Source: Azoarcus sp. | GTDB taxonomy: Bacteria > Pseudomonadota > Gammaproteobacteria > Burkholderiales > Rhodocyclaceae | DNA length: 64,000 bases | Direction: 5' to 3' | Assembly: GCA_030604735.1 (NCBI GenBank) | Contig: JAUVVG010000012.1 | Location: 25,809 to 89,808, forward strand | Part shown: one piece after another, positions 32,396 to 42,747 of the stretch | Layout: each line of letters starts with the position of its first letter | Numbering within the stretch: position 1 is the first letter of the stretch | Translations under genes and position numbers: made by a program | The notes under the pieces: generated by a model | The model's input: the letters and a program-made list of their open reading frames with translations, nothing else | Database searches by the model: none | Told to the model about the DNA's origin: nothing

Positions 32396-33925
32396 TCAGG
32401 TCAGGAAGCGGTAGATTTCCAATCCGACCAGCGCGACCAGCAATACACCGATGAAAGTGAGCAGGCGGTTGTGCTTGCGCTGGCCGGCTTCGAGCCGCGC
32501 CATCTCCTCACGGTGGAGGCGCTGCTGGCGCTCCGGTTCGGTCAAGGCCTTGTGGACCAGGCGGGGCAATTGCGGCAAGGTCGCTGCCCAGGTCGGTGCC
32601 TCGTCCTTGACCCCCTGAACCAGCGCCCGCCAGCCCATCTGCTCGTTCATCCAGCGCTCGAGAAAGGGCTTGGCGGTCTTCCACAGGTCGAGCTCGGGGT
32701 CGAGCTGTCGGCCCAGGCCCTCGATGTTGAGCAGGGTCTTTTGCAGCAGCACCAGCTGGGGCTGGACTTCCATCTCGAAGCGGCGCGCGGTCTGGAACAG
32801 GCGCAGCAGGGTCTTGCCGAACGAGATGTCCTTGAGCGGCTTGTCGAAGATCGGCTCGCACACGGTCCGGATCGCGGCCTCGAACTCGTCCACCCGGGTC
32901 TTGGCCGGTACCCAGCCGGCCTCGATATGGGCCAGCGCGACCCGTCGGTAATCGCGCTTGAAAAAGGCCAGGAAATTCTGTGCCAGGTAGTTCTTGTCCT
33001 CTTCGTTGAGGGTGCCCATGATGCCGAAATCGAGCGCGATGTAACGCCCGTCGCGATGCACGAAGATGTTGCCCGGGTGCATGTCGGCATGGAAAAACCC
33101 GTCACGAAAGACCTGGGTGAAGAAGATCTCGACCCCGGCGCGCGACAGCGCCGACAAGTCGGTGCCCTGGGCCTTGAGCGCCTCGATCTGTGAAATCGGG
33201 ATACCGTGCATCCGTTCCATCACCATCACCGACTTGCCGCACCAGTCCCAATACACCTCGGGTACCACCAGCAGCTCGGAGTCGCTGAAGTTGCGCCGCA
33301 GCTGGGAGCAGTTCGATGCCTCGCGCATCAGGTCGAGCTCGTCGTTCAGATACTTTGTGAACTCGGCGACGACTTCGCGCGGTTTCAGCCGCCGGCCTTC
33401 GACCCAGACCTTTTCGAGCAGGATGGCCGCGGTTTCCATCAAGGCCAGGTCGTGCGCGATGATTCTCTCGATACCGGGGCGCAAGACCTTGACCGCCACA
33501 TCGGTGCCATCGGGTAGTTCGGCAAAATGGACTTGTGCCACCGAGGCGGACGCGATCGGGGTGCGGTCGAAATTGCGGAAAACCTCGTCGATCGGTTTCT
33601 CGTAGAAACCTTCGAGATACTTCAGCGCGAGCTCGATCGGGAACGGCGGCACCCGGTCCTGCAGCAGCGCGAGTTCGTCGGCGATGTCTGGCGGCAGCAG
33701 GTCGCGCCGGGTGGACAGCATCTGTCCGAACTTGACGAAGATCGGCCCCAGCGATTCGAGCGCGCGCCGCAAGCGTACCGCCCGGCTCTCGCGGAAACGC
33801 CGCCAGAAGAACACGATCTGCCACAGTTTGAGCAGACGGCCGCTGGCATCGGCGTTGAGCACCATCTGGTCGAGCCCGAAGCGCAGGCCTACGGTGATGA
33901 TCTTGGCAAGACGAAACAGGCGCAC
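32396..33925 (-). CDS. ubiB: UbiB, atypical kinase-like factor of ubiquinone synthesis
   Basis: An ABC1/UbiB-family protein needed for ubiquinone production, probably extracting or presenting lipid precursors at the membrane. It has the KxGQ motif in [20 protein letters not shown]-equivalent [18 protein letters not shown] and LDFGIMG, and one or two C-terminal membrane helices ([19 protein letters not shown]). The GTG at 33925 ([10 protein letters not shown]) gives 509 residues and fits the family opening; an upstream in-frame GTG at 33976 would add 17 residues. Neither start has a good ribosome site. Divergent from argS. Confidence 0.92.
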   Translation of the reverse strand: MRLFRLAKIITVGLRFGLDQMVLNADASGRLLKLWQIVFFWRRFRESRAVRLRRALESLGPIFVKFGQMLSTRRDLLPPDIADELALLQDRVPPFPIELALKYLEGFYEKPIDEVFRNFDRTPIASASVAQVHFAELPDGTDVAVKVLRPGIERIIAHDLALMETAAILLEKVWVEGRRLKPREVVAEFTKYLNDELDLMREASNCSQLRRNFSDSELLVVPEVYWDWCGKSVMVMERMHGIPISQIEALKAQGTDLSALSRAGVEIFFTQVFRDGFFHADMHPGNIFVHRDGRYIALDFGIMGTLNEEDKNYLAQNFLAFFKRDYRRVALAHIEAGWVPAKTRVDEFEAAIRTVCEPIFDKPLKDISFGKTLLRLFQTARRFEMEVQPQLVLLQKTLLNIEGLGRQLDPELDLWKTAKPFLERWMNEQMGWRALVQGVKDEAPTWAATLPQLPRLVHKALTEPERQQRLHREEMARLEAGQRKHNRLLTFIGVLLVALVGLEIYRFLT

Positions 33926-34049
33926 GGCAGCGGTCGGAGGGCGGCAAAGGAGCGACTTTAGCCGGAAAGCGCGCACTGAGGAAGCTCGCTCGGTCGTGGT
34001 GCTTACGAGTCGTGACGAATGCCTTTCGGGTGGGAGGGACCGAATCCGT

Positions 34050-34055
34050 TATAAT
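34050..34055 (+). promoter_or_regulatory. -10 element before argS
   Basis: A perfect TATAAT lies 27 bases before the argS start codon, in the 157-base gap shared with divergent ubiB. No good -35 is present at 17 bases, so the promoter call rests on the -10 alone. Confidence 0.45.
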
Positions 34056-34082
34056 TCAGCCCTTTTCGAAAGACCGAGTGCC

Positions 34083-35846
34083 ATGAGCGCCGAACCCAAG
34101 ACCCTGATCGCAGACTTGCTGCGTACTGCATTGAAGAGCGTGGCCCCCGACCATGCCGACACCCCGATTCATCTCGAGCGCCCGAAACAGGCCGGGCATG
34201 GCGACTTCGCCTCCAACCTGGCGATGCAACTGGCCAAGCCGATGCGGCGCAACCCGCGCGAGTTGGCCGGACTGTTGATGAACGAGCTGCCGGCCTCGAC
34301 TATGATCGCGAAAGTCGAAGTGGCCGGTGCCGGGTTCATCAACTTCACCCTCGCGACCGGGGCCAAGACCGCGGTCGTGCGCGAGGTGCTGGCGGGCGGC
34401 GCCGACTTCGGGCGGGGGGTGGCCAAGAACGTCAAGGTCCAGATCGAATTCGTCTCGGCCAACCCGACCGGCCCGCTGCATGTCGGTCATGGCCGCGGCG
34501 CGGCCTATGGCGCGTCGCTCGCGTCGGTGTTCGACTTCGCTGGCTACACCGTGGCGCGCGAGTACTACATCAATGACGCCGGCCGGCAGATGGACATCCT
34601 GGCGCTGTCGACCTGGCTGCGTTACCTGGCTTTCTTCGGCATCGAGGTGCCGTTTCCGCCCAACGGCTACCAGGGCGATTACGTGATCGACATGGCGCGC
34701 GAGATGCGCGATGCGCACCAGGATCGTTTTGCCCGGGTCTCCGCGGCACAGCTGCTGGCCGATACCCCGGGCCTGCCGCCGGCCGATCGCAAGGATGACG
34801 AGGCCAAGGCGATCCGCGAAGCGCATCTCGACACCCTGATCGAGAACGCCAAACGTCTGCTCGGCGAGGATTACGCCTGGGTGCATGGCTTCGCGCTCAA
34901 CGAGCAACTGGGCGATTGCCGTGAAGACCTCGAGGAGTTCGGCGTCCGCTTCGACAAGTGGTTCTCCGAGAAAAGCCTGTTCGACACCGGCCTGGTGGAG
35001 CGTGCCGTGGCCGAGCTCGAGTCGCGCGGCCATATCTACCTGCAGGATGGCGCGAAGTGGTTCCGCTCCAGTGCCTTCGGCGACGAGAAGGACAGAGTGG
35101 TCCAGCGAGAGAACGGGTTGTACACCTATTTTGCCTCCGATATCGCCTACCACCTGAACAAGTACGAGCGGGGCTTCGACCGCATCATCGACGTCTGGGG
35201 GGCCGACCATCACGGCTACATCCCGCGGGTGAAGGGCGCGGTGCAGGCGCTGGGCCTGCCGCCCGAGCGGCTGGAGGTGGCACTGGTGCAGTTCGCGGTG
35301 CTGTACCGAAACGGACAGAAGGCTTCGATGTCTACCCGTTCGGGAGACTTTGTGACCCTGCGTGACCTGCGCAAGGAAGTCGGCAACGATGCCTGTCGCT
35401 TCTTCTATGTGCTGCGCAAGAGCGACCAGCATCTCGATTTCGACCTGGACCTCGCCAAGAGCCGCAGCAACGAGAATCCGGTTTTCTACGTGCAGTATGC
35501 GCATGCCCGGGTCTGCTCGGTGATGCAGCAGTGGGGGGGCGACAGCGCCGATCTGCTCGAGGCCGATCCGACCCGGTTGGCGAGCGAGCGCGAGCTGGCC
35601 CTTTGCGCCTTGCTCGGTGCCTTTCCTGAGGCGGTTCAGAATGCTGCGGCCGATCATGCGCCGCACCAGATCGCGTTCTTCCTGAAGGACCTCGCCGCCG
35701 AGTTCCATGCCTGGTACAACGCCGAGCGCATGCTGGTCGAGGACGAGGCGCTCAGGCTCGCCCGCCTGGCCCTGGCCGACGCGGTCCGTACCGTGCTGGC
35801 TTCCGGCTTGAACATGCTGGGTGTGTCCGCGCCGCAAGAGATGTGA
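34083..35846 (+). CDS. argS: Arginyl-tRNA synthetase
   Basis: Charges tRNA-Arg with arginine. The 587-residue protein has the class I HIGH motif as HVGHG (133-137) in SANPTGPLHVGHGRGAAYG, the N-terminal Add1 domain (residues 5-90), DVWGADHHGYIPR and the KMSKS-equivalent MSTRSGDF, followed by the anticodon-binding helical domain. Length is usual (E. coli 577). The upstream in-frame extension lacks family similarity, so ATG 34083 is taken. It heads a plus-strand run with SPOR, DsbA and PilZ genes, the common betaproteobacterial order for the first three. Confidence 0.97.
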   Translation: MSAEPKTLIADLLRTALKSVAPDHADTPIHLERPKQAGHGDFASNLAMQLAKPMRRNPRELAGLLMNELPASTMIAKVEVAGAGFINFTLATGAKTAVVREVLAGGADFGRGVAKNVKVQIEFVSANPTGPLHVGHGRGAAYGASLASVFDFAGYTVAREYYINDAGRQMDILALSTWLRYLAFFGIEVPFPPNGYQGDYVIDMAREMRDAHQDRFARVSAAQLLADTPGLPPADRKDDEAKAIREAHLDTLIENAKRLLGEDYAWVHGFALNEQLGDCREDLEEFGVRFDKWFSEKSLFDTGLVERAVAELESRGHIYLQDGAKWFRSSAFGDEKDRVVQRENGLYTYFASDIAYHLNKYERGFDRIIDVWGADHHGYIPRVKGAVQALGLPPERLEVALVQFAVLYRNGQKASMSTRSGDFVTLRDLRKEVGNDACRFFYVLRKSDQHLDFDLDLAKSRSNENPVFYVQYAHARVCSVMQQWGGDSADLLEADPTRLASERELALCALLGAFPEAVQNAAADHAPHQIAFFLKDLAAEFHAWYNAERMLVEDEALRLARLALADAVRTVLASGLNMLGVSAPQEM

Positions 35847-35862
35847 AGATTGGAGAAGTGTT

Positions 35863-36438
35863 GTGAGTCGTGATCAGAAGCCCCGCAGCAAGACGGCCCG
35901 CAAGCCCGCCAAAAGTGGGGGTGGCGTCATCGTCGGCATCTTTATCGGGCTCGTACTCGGCGCGTTGCTGGCGGCCGGCACGGCCTGGTATCTGACCCAG
36001 GCCTCGCCGTTCCAGCCGCCTCCGAATACGCCGGCTGCGATCCTGTCGGGTGACCAGCCGCCGATTTCCTTGCCTGGCAAGCCGGGTGACCGGCCGGTGG
36101 TCAGGCAGGATTTCGAGTTCTACCGGATCCTGCCGCAAGGCAATGACGGCGCCCAGACCGCGCCGGTGGCACCGCAACCCCAGCCCGAGCCTGCGCGTGC
36201 CGAGCGGCTCTACCTCCAGGTCGGCGCGTTCGAGGATCCTTCCGAGGCGGACAACATGAAGGCCTTGCTCGCACTCAATGGCATCTCCGCGAATGCGCAA
36301 CGTACCCAGCTGGCCGACGGGCGCATCGTCCATCGGGTGCGGATTGGACCGTTCAACAATCCCGAGGAAATGAATCCGATTCGCTCGCGACTGGCCTCGG
36401 CGGGGCTGACCGCGTCGGTGGTGCGGGTCAACCCCTGA
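35863..36438 (+). CDS. SPOR-domain membrane protein (FtsN-like)
   Basis: A 191-residue bitopic protein: short basic cytoplasmic tail, one membrane helix (about residues 22-44, VIVGIFIGLVLGALLAAG), Pro-rich periplasmic linker and a C-terminal SPOR domain (about 115-190) with LYLQVGAFEDPSEADNMKA and HRVRIGPFNNPEEM. SPOR domains bind denuded peptidoglycan at division sites. The start is GTG 35863 after TGGAGAAG, 17 bases after the argS stop. Likely a division-site or envelope factor. Confidence 0.88.
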   Translation: MSRDQKPRSKTARKPAKSGGGVIVGIFIGLVLGALLAAGTAWYLTQASPFQPPPNTPAAILSGDQPPISLPGKPGDRPVVRQDFEFYRILPQGNDGAQTAPVAPQPQPEPARAERLYLQVGAFEDPSEADNMKALLALNGISANAQRTQLADGRIVHRVRIGPFNNPEEMNPIRSRLASAGLTASVVRVNP

Positions 36439-36512
36439 AACAGTTTCGCCTGGAACGGATCGCGGCACGCCGCGTCTGACCGGGTACCTGAATCTCAATC
36501 CTGGAGACCTAG

Positions 36513-37145
36513 ATGAATCGTCGTTTGATCCTGAAGCAGTTCGGCGCGCTGGCGCTGCTGTCGGCCACCACACCGGCGGTGTTCGCCCAGCAGGGCGAGA
36601 TGTTCCGCACCCTGCCGAATCGGGTGCCGTCCGAGACCCCGGGCAAGGTGGAGGTGATCGAGTTCTTCCATTATGGCTGCCCCCACTGCCGCGATTTCTA
36701 TCCGCTCAAGACCCATTGGGCCAAGCAGTTGCCGGACGATGTGGCCTTCCGCTCGGTGCCGGCGATCTGGGGTAACGAGCAGCTTCGTGGTCTGGCGCGG
36801 CTCTACTATGCCGCCGAGCGCAGCGGCACGCTGGAGACCGTCGCCGAAGGCATCTTCAAGGCGGTGCAGGACGATCGCCTGCCGATCTACACCGAGGCCG
36901 GTGTACGCGACTGGATTACCGGTTTCGATGTCGACGCCAAGGCCTTCATGGACACCTACCAGTCCTTTGCGCTGCAGGCGATGGTCCAGCGTGCCGATCA
37001 GGTGGCCCGGACCTACCGCATCCAGGGCGTGCCGACGATGGCGGTCGGAGGCTACTACATCACTTCGGCTTCGTTGACCGGCAGCCATCAGCGCACCCTC
37101 GATGTCGTCGACGAGCTGATCGTGAAGGCCCGCGCCGAACTCTGA
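36513..37145 (+). CDS. dsbA: Thiol:disulfide interchange protein DsbA
   Basis: Introduces disulfide bonds in periplasmic proteins. A 210-residue protein with a signal peptide (residues 1-25, ending VFA), catalytic CPHC at residues 56-59 in FFHYGCPHCRDFY, and the cis-proline 174 in QGVPTMAVGG. The CPHC dipeptide and length match DsbA. It follows the SPOR gene by 74 bases with a CTGGAGACCTAG ribosome site. No dsbB is in the window. Confidence 0.95.
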   Translation: MNRRLILKQFGALALLSATTPAVFAQQGEMFRTLPNRVPSETPGKVEVIEFFHYGCPHCRDFYPLKTHWAKQLPDDVAFRSVPAIWGNEQLRGLARLYYAAERSGTLETVAEGIFKAVQDDRLPIYTEAGVRDWITGFDVDAKAFMDTYQSFALQAMVQRADQVARTYRIQGVPTMAVGGYYITSASLTGSHQRTLDVVDELIVKARAEL

Positions 37146-37175
37146 CGCAGCTGTTTTCCGGGGGAAAAGGGGACT

Positions 37176-37592
37176 ATGGCCGAAGATGCCCTCATCGAGA
37201 CTGCCGAACGCAGAAGTCGGCAACGTTTCGTCGCCAAGTGGCGCGGCGACTATTGTTTCTGGGCGTTGATCGATGGCGAGCGCAAGCCACTGGTCGATCT
37301 GTCGTTGGAGGGGTTCGCGGTGCCGGCCGGTTCGCCGCCGCGCAGCGACGAGTGCATAGCCTTCGTGTTGCAGCGGGCCAATGTGCCGGACGAGATCCGT
37401 GGCCAGGCCCGGGTCGTGAACTATCTGAGTGCGCCCGACGGTGGCCAGGTCGGTTGTGTGTTCGAACACCTCGACGGTGACGGACAGGCCCGGCTCGAGG
37501 ACTGGCTGACCGCGCATGTGCTGATGAACGCGACCGTACCGATCTCGGAGAAGGAGGCGGCGCTGATCGTCTCGGGCCCGTCGCTGATCTGA
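37176..37592 (+). CDS. PilZ-domain protein (probable c-di-GMP receptor)
   Basis: A 138-residue single-domain protein. The N-terminal ERRSRQRF supplies the RxxxR c-di-GMP contact and LVDLSLEGFAV supplies the (D/N)xSxxG motif 20-odd residues later, the two hallmarks of PilZ. It follows dsbA by 30 bases and is closed by a strong terminator. It may tie envelope or surface behaviour to c-di-GMP; its target is unknown. Confidence 0.82.
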   Translation: MAEDALIETAERRSRQRFVAKWRGDYCFWALIDGERKPLVDLSLEGFAVPAGSPPRSDECIAFVLQRANVPDEIRGQARVVNYLSAPDGGQVGCVFEHLDGDGQARLEDWLTAHVLMNATVPISEKEAALIVSGPSLI

Positions 37593-37630
37593 CCGCTGCT
37601 CTGGCGTTCGCGCGCCACGAACGAATACGA

Positions 37631-37657
37631 CGGGGGCTGCGGCCCCCGACTGTTTTT
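37631..37657 (+). terminator. Rho-independent terminator after the argS–PilZ run
   Basis: CGGGGGC-TGCG-GCCCCCG forms a perfect 7-base stem with a tetraloop and is followed by ACTGTTTTTG. It lies 39 bases after the PilZ stop and ends the argS–SPOR–dsbA–PilZ unit. Confidence 0.85.
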
Positions 37658-37858
37658 GTGGCCACCCCGGCCGGCTGCCGCCATTGCGGCTTGGCGTTCT
37701 TCCGTTCTTGTCATGGGCATGGTTAGGGAAAACGTGCCTATCGCCGATGCTGGCAAAACCCTATGGTAAACCCTGAGTAGGCGCGAGCTCCCCTACCTGC
37801 GGGGAACAAGAAGAATGCGCTTCGTGCCGCTTTCAAACCATTGGAATGGGAGACGGAT

Positions 37859-40800
37859 ATGAAGAAAGGCAAGGCCGAGTCCAGCCTGGATCAGATCGAC
37901 GCCGTGGTCGAACAAATTCGCGAGAAACTGCCGCCGGACATGTCGGCCGTGATCGAGCCGTTCGCACGAAAGTATTTCGACGGCGTCGATCCGGATGATC
38001 TCGCCGGTTTCACGGTGGCGGATCTCTACGGTGTGGTGTTGAGCCACTGGCACTTCGTGCGCAAGCACAGCGGCGGCTCGCGTGTCCGCGTGTACAACCC
38101 GCGACTGGAGGAGCACGGCTGGGAGTCCACCCACACCGTCATCGAGATAGTTGGCGACGACATGCCTTTCCTGGTCGACTCGATCACGATGGAGGTCAAT
38201 CGCCAGGGGTTGACGCTGCATCTGATCATTCATCCGGTGATGTGCGTAGTCCGGGACGGGAAGGGGCATTTTGTCGGGTTGGGAGACAAGCAGTGCGACA
38301 AGGATGGGCACTACGAGTCGATCATGCATGTCGAGGTAGACCGCCGCACCGAAGCGGACGACCTGGCGGCGCTGAGCGCCGGCCTGGAAGGCGTGTTGGC
38401 CGACGTGAAGGCGGCCGTGACCGACTGGCCGGCGATGCGTGACCGGCTGGGGGAAATCATCGACGGCATCGATGCACCCCGCGCCGGGGCGAACGAGGAC
38501 GAATCGATCGAGGCCAAGGCCTTCCTGCAATGGCTGCTGAACGACAACTTCGTCATCCTCGGGTGTCGTGACTACGAGCTGTCCAGCGTGGATGGCGAGA
38601 ATGAACTGCGCATCTTGCCGGGTTCGGGCCTGGGTTTGCTGCGGCATAGCGGCGACGAAAGCCAGTCACGCTCGTTCGCGGCACTCCCGCCGCAGTTGAA
38701 GGCCCAGGCGCATCTGCCCAATCTGCTCGCGGTGACCAAGTCGAACACACGCTCGACGGTCCACCGCCAGGGCTATCTCGACTACATCGGGGTCAAGACC
38801 TTCGCGGCTGATGGTCGGGTAACCGGCGAGCGCAGACTAATCGGCCTGCTCGCGTCGACCGCCTACAGCACCACCCCGTTGTCGATTCCGCTGCTGCGAC
38901 GCAAGGTCGCAACCGTGATCGAACGGGCCGGCTTTCTGCCCAAAAGCCATGCGGCCAAGGCCTTGCAGACCATTCTCGAGCGCTATCCGCGGGACGAACT
39001 GTTCCAGATCTCGGACGACGATTTGTTCGCCCATTCGATGGGGATTCTCCGGCTCGGCGAGCGCCAGCGCACCCGCTTGTTCGTGCGCTGCGATCCTTTT
39101 GCGCGCTTCGTTTCGTGCCTGATCTATGTGCCGCGCGAGAACTACAATACCGAGCAGCGCCAGCGGATGCAGGCGGTGCTGATGGATGCGTTCAACGGCA
39201 GTGCATCCGAGTTCGATGTGCATTTCTCGGAGTCGGCGCTGGCCCGGATCCTGATCATCGTGCGCACCCCGGACGGCGTGATCCCGCCTTTCGACACGCG
39301 TGAACTGGAAGAGCGTCTGGTGCGTGCATCGCGTCGTTGGGAAGACGACTTGCAGCAGGCACTGATCGAGCATTGCGGCGAAGAGCGCGGCATGCGCTTG
39401 CAGCGACGCTATGGCAACGCTTTTCCGGCAGGCTATCGCGAGGACTGTCCGGCTCGGGTCGCGGTGTTCGATATCGAGCAGATGGAAGCCTTGCTGGACC
39501 AGGCGGGTCTGGGCATGAGTCTTTACGTCCCGTTGGAGGCGCCACCGGGGCGGATCAATTTCAAGCTTTACCGAGCGGATGCCCCGGTGCCCTTGTCGCA
39601 CAGTCTTCCCATGCTGGAGCGCATGGGGGTCAGCGTCATGGACGAACGGCCTTTCGAGATCGAGCGCTCGGACGGCAGCAAGGTCTGGATCCACGATTTT
39701 GGGCTGAGCTACGCGGGTAGCGAGGATTTGCAGATCGACAAACTGCGCCCGCTGTTCCAGGAAGCCTTCCAGCAGGTCTGGCGCGGTCAGGTCGAGAACG
39801 ACGACTTCAACCGCCTGACCCTGCTCGCCGGCCTCGGCTGGCGGGAGATCAGCGTGCTGCGCGCCTACGCCAAGTACATGAAGCAGGCCGCATTCACCTT
39901 CAGCCAGAGTTACATGGAACAGACCCTGGCGGCGCACCCCGAACTGGCACGCCAGTTGGTCAGTCTGTTCGCGCACCGTTTCGATCCGGCCTTGTCGCGC
40001 CAGCGCGACAAGCAGTGCGACAAGGTGGTCGCCGCGATCGAACAAGCCCTGAACGATGTCGCGAACCTGGACGATGACAGGATCATCCGTCAGTTCCTGG
40101 CGCTGATGAGCGCGACGCTGCGCACCAACTTCTATCAAAAGGGCAAGGACGGTCAGTGTAAATCCTATATTTCCATCAAGCTCGATCCGTCCAAGGTGCC
40201 GGCCTTGCCGCATCCCTTGCCGATGTTCGAGATCTTCGTCTATTCGCCGCGCATCGAGGGCGTGCATCTTCGTGGCGGCAAGGTCGCGCGGGGCGGCTTG
40301 CGCTGGTCGGACCGGATGGAGGACTTCCGGACCGAGATTCTCGGTCTGGTGAAAGCGCAGATCGTCAAGAACGCGGTGATCGTGCCGGTCGGCTCCAAGG
40401 GCGGCTTCGTCGTGAAGTGTCCGCCCAGCGAGGGCGGACGGGAAGCGCTTCTGGCCGAAGGGGTGGCCTGCTATCGCATGTTCCTCAGCGGTCTGCTGGA
40501 TGTGACCGACAATCTGGTGCAGGGCAAGGTCGTCCCGCCACCCGACGTGGTTCGTCATGACGAGGACGACCCTTATCTGGTGGTGGCTGCAGACAAGGGG
40601 ACCGCGACCTTCTCGGACTACGCCAACGAGGTCGCGGCCGAATACGGTTTCTGGCTGGGCGATGCGTTCGCCTCGGGCGGTTCGGTCGGCTACGACCACA
40701 AGAAGATGGGTATCACCGCGCGCGGGGCCTGGGAATCGGTCAAGCGGCACTTCCGCGAACTCGGGCTGGATACCCAGTCCGAGCCCTTCACCGTGGTCGG

Positions 40801-42679
40801 GGTCGGTGACATGTCTGGCGATGTGTTCGGCAACGGCATGCTGTTGTCGCGCAAGATCCGTTTGTTGGCCGCCTTCGATCACCGCCACATCTTCATCGAC
40901 CCCGATCCGGATCCTGAGACCTCATGGCAGGAGCGCGACCGCCTGTTCGCGCTGCCGCGTTCGTCCTGGGACGATTACGACAAGTCGCTGATCTCGGCTG
41001 GTGGTGGCGTGTGGCCGCGTAGCGCCAAGTCGATCAAGTTGTCCGAACAGGTGCGCCAGGTGCTGGACATCGAGGCCGAGTCCTTGTCGCCAAACGAGTT
41101 GATGCGTTGCATTCTCAAGGCGCCGGTCGACCTGCTCTACAACGGGGGTATCGGGACCTATATCAAGGCCGCCTCCGAGGTCGACACCGCGGTCGGTGAC
41201 CGCGCCAATGATGCGATCCGGGTCAATGGCGGCGACCTGCGCTGCCGGGTGGTCGGCGAGGGCGGTAACCTCGGTGCGACTCAGCTCGGTCGAATCGAGT
41301 TTGCGCTCAAGGGTGGCAAGATCTGCACCGACGCGATCGACAACTCGGGCGGGGTGGATTGCTCCGATCACGAGGTCAACATCAAGATCCTGCTCAACAG
41401 CGTGGTGGCGGAAGGCGAACTGACCGAGAAGCAGCGTAACAAGCTGCTCGCCGACATGACCGACGAAGTCGCGAACCTGGTCTTGCGCGACAACTACGCG
41501 CAGACCCAGGTCTTGTCGGTGACCCGTGCGCGCGGGACCTCGTTGACCGACGAGCAGGCCGAGTACATCCGCAAGCTTTCTCATGCCGGACGCCTGAACC
41601 GCAAGATCGAGTTCCTGCCCCTGGATGAGGAGATTGCCGAGCGCAAGTCGGCCGGCATTGGCCTGGTGACGCCGGAACTCGCGGTGCTGCTGGCCTACAG
41701 CAAGATCGAGCTCTACGACGAGGTGCTGGCGTCCAATGTGCCTGAGGACCCGTACATCTCGACCGCGCTGCAGCGCTATTTTCCGGTGCCCTTGCGCGAG
41801 CGTTTCGCGGATCAGATCAGCCACCATCCCCTGCGTCGCGAGATCATCTCGACCCATGTGATCAACAGCATGATCAACCGGGTCGGCAGCACCTTCGTCT
41901 ATCGGCTCCAGTCCGAGCTGGGGGCGTCGGCGCCGGACATCGTGCGTGCCTACATGGCGACACGGGAGGTGTTCGGCCTGGTCGCGACCTGGCGCGAAAT
42001 CGAGACGCTGGACAACCAGGTCGAGGACGCGGTGCAGACCCGGATGATCATGGACTCCGGCCGTCTGGTCCAGCGAGGCACGATGTGGTTTCTGCGTCAT
42101 CGCAACTGGCTGACCGACTTGCAGGCGACCCTGGCGCATTTCTCGCCCGGTGTGGGCAGGTTGTCCGCCGAATTGCGGGCCTTGGTCACCGAAAGCTATC
42201 GGGGGGAACTGGACGCGATCGCGGGCGGCTACACCGAAAAAGGCGTGCCCGAATCGCTGGCCAACCGGGTGGCTTCGCTAGACGAGCTGTATTCGGCGCT
42301 CGATCTGGTAGAGGTGGCAGCCGAAACCGGCCGGCCGGAAGCGACCGTGGCCGCGGTCTATTTCGCGCTCGGAGGTCGATTGGAACTGCACTGGCTGGGT
42401 CGCCAGATCGGGTCGCTGCCAGCCCAGACCCGTTGGCAGTCGCTCGCCCGCAGCGCACTGCGAATCGACTTGTCCACCCAGGCGCGAGGGCTTGCCGCCG
42501 ATGCACTGCGTTACACGCCCGATATCGACGATGTCGAAGCGCTAGTGGCGGCCTGGCAGGAGAAGAACCGCTTCCATGTCGATCGCTATCAGCATTTGCT
42601 GGGCGAGATCAAGGCGAGCCGCAGCATCGAGATGCCGATGGTTTCGGTGCTGATGCGGGAACTGCGCAGTATGGGTTGA
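37859..42679 (+). CDS. gdhB: NAD-specific glutamate dehydrogenase, large (180-kDa) type
   Basis: Oxidatively deaminates glutamate to 2-oxoglutarate and ammonia with NAD. The 1,606-residue size marks the large catabolic GdhB class. The N-terminal half holds ACT-like regulatory regions (e.g. DDMPFLVDSITMEVNRQG); the catalytic domain near residues 800-1250 has GGKVARGGLRWSDRMEDFRT, IVKNAVIVPVGSKGGFVVK and VGVGDMSGDVFGNGMLLS. Start is ATG 37859 with GGGAGA at correct spacing; ATG 37841 is a less likely alternative. It is convergent with a TRAP-TAXI transporter. Such enzymes let cells use amino acids as carbon sources. Confidence 0.95.
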   Translation: MKKGKAESSLDQIDAVVEQIREKLPPDMSAVIEPFARKYFDGVDPDDLAGFTVADLYGVVLSHWHFVRKHSGGSRVRVYNPRLEEHGWESTHTVIEIVGDDMPFLVDSITMEVNRQGLTLHLIIHPVMCVVRDGKGHFVGLGDKQCDKDGHYESIMHVEVDRRTEADDLAALSAGLEGVLADVKAAVTDWPAMRDRLGEIIDGIDAPRAGANEDESIEAKAFLQWLLNDNFVILGCRDYELSSVDGENELRILPGSGLGLLRHSGDESQSRSFAALPPQLKAQAHLPNLLAVTKSNTRSTVHRQGYLDYIGVKTFAADGRVTGERRLIGLLASTAYSTTPLSIPLLRRKVATVIERAGFLPKSHAAKALQTILERYPRDELFQISDDDLFAHSMGILRLGERQRTRLFVRCDPFARFVSCLIYVPRENYNTEQRQRMQAVLMDAFNGSASEFDVHFSESALARILIIVRTPDGVIPPFDTRELEERLVRASRRWEDDLQQALIEHCGEERGMRLQRRYGNAFPAGYREDCPARVAVFDIEQMEALLDQAGLGMSLYVPLEAPPGRINFKLYRADAPVPLSHSLPMLERMGVSVMDERPFEIERSDGSKVWIHDFGLSYAGSEDLQIDKLRPLFQEAFQQVWRGQVENDDFNRLTLLAGLGWREISVLRAYAKYMKQAAFTFSQSYMEQTLAAHPELARQLVSLFAHRFDPALSRQRDKQCDKVVAAIEQALNDVANLDDDRIIRQFLALMSATLRTNFYQKGKDGQCKSYISIKLDPSKVPALPHPLPMFEIFVYSPRIEGVHLRGGKVARGGLRWSDRMEDFRTEILGLVKAQIVKNAVIVPVGSKGGFVVKCPPSEGGREALLAEGVACYRMFLSGLLDVTDNLVQGKVVPPPDVVRHDEDDPYLVVAADKGTATFSDYANEVAAEYGFWLGDAFASGGSVGYDHKKMGITARGAWESVKRHFRELGLDTQSEPFTVVGVGDMSGDVFGNGMLLSRKIRLLAAFDHRHIFIDPDPDPETSWQERDRLFALPRSSWDDYDKSLISAGGGVWPRSAKSIKLSEQVRQVLDIEAESLSPNELMRCILKAPVDLLYNGGIGTYIKAASEVDTAVGDRANDAIRVNGGDLRCRVVGEGGNLGATQLGRIEFALKGGKICTDAIDNSGGVDCSDHEVNIKILLNSVVAEGELTEKQRNKLLADMTDEVANLVLRDNYAQTQVLSVTRARGTSLTDEQAEYIRKLSHAGRLNRKIEFLPLDEEIAERKSAGIGLVTPELAVLLAYSKIELYDEVLASNVPEDPYISTALQRYFPVPLRERFADQISHHPLRREIISTHVINSMINRVGSTFVYRLQSELGASAPDIVRAYMATREVFGLVATWREIETLDNQVEDAVQTRMIMDSGRLVQRGTMWFLRHRNWLTDLQATLAHFSPGVGRLSAELRALVTESYRGELDAIAGGYTEKGVPESLANRVASLDELYSALDLVEVAAETGRPEATVAAVYFALGGRLELHWLGRQIGSLPAQTRWQSLARSALRIDLSTQARGLAADALRYTPDIDDVEALVAAWQEKNRFHVDRYQHLLGEIKASRSIEMPMVSVLMRELRSMG

Positions 42680-42686
42680 AGCAAAA

Positions 42687-42718
42687 GGTTTGCGGGTGAC
42701 CTGGGTCGCCCGCAAACC
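42687..42718. terminator. Bidirectional terminator between gdhB and the TRAP permease
   Basis: GGTTTGCGGG pairs with CCCGCAAACC, extended inward by GAC/GTC around a CTGG loop. The minus strand runs into CCTTTTGC after the stem, serving the TRAP operon; the plus strand has a weaker TGTTTC. Confidence 0.75.
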
Positions 42719-42747
42719 GGTGTTTCAAGGCTTGTGTCAGGCGCCTT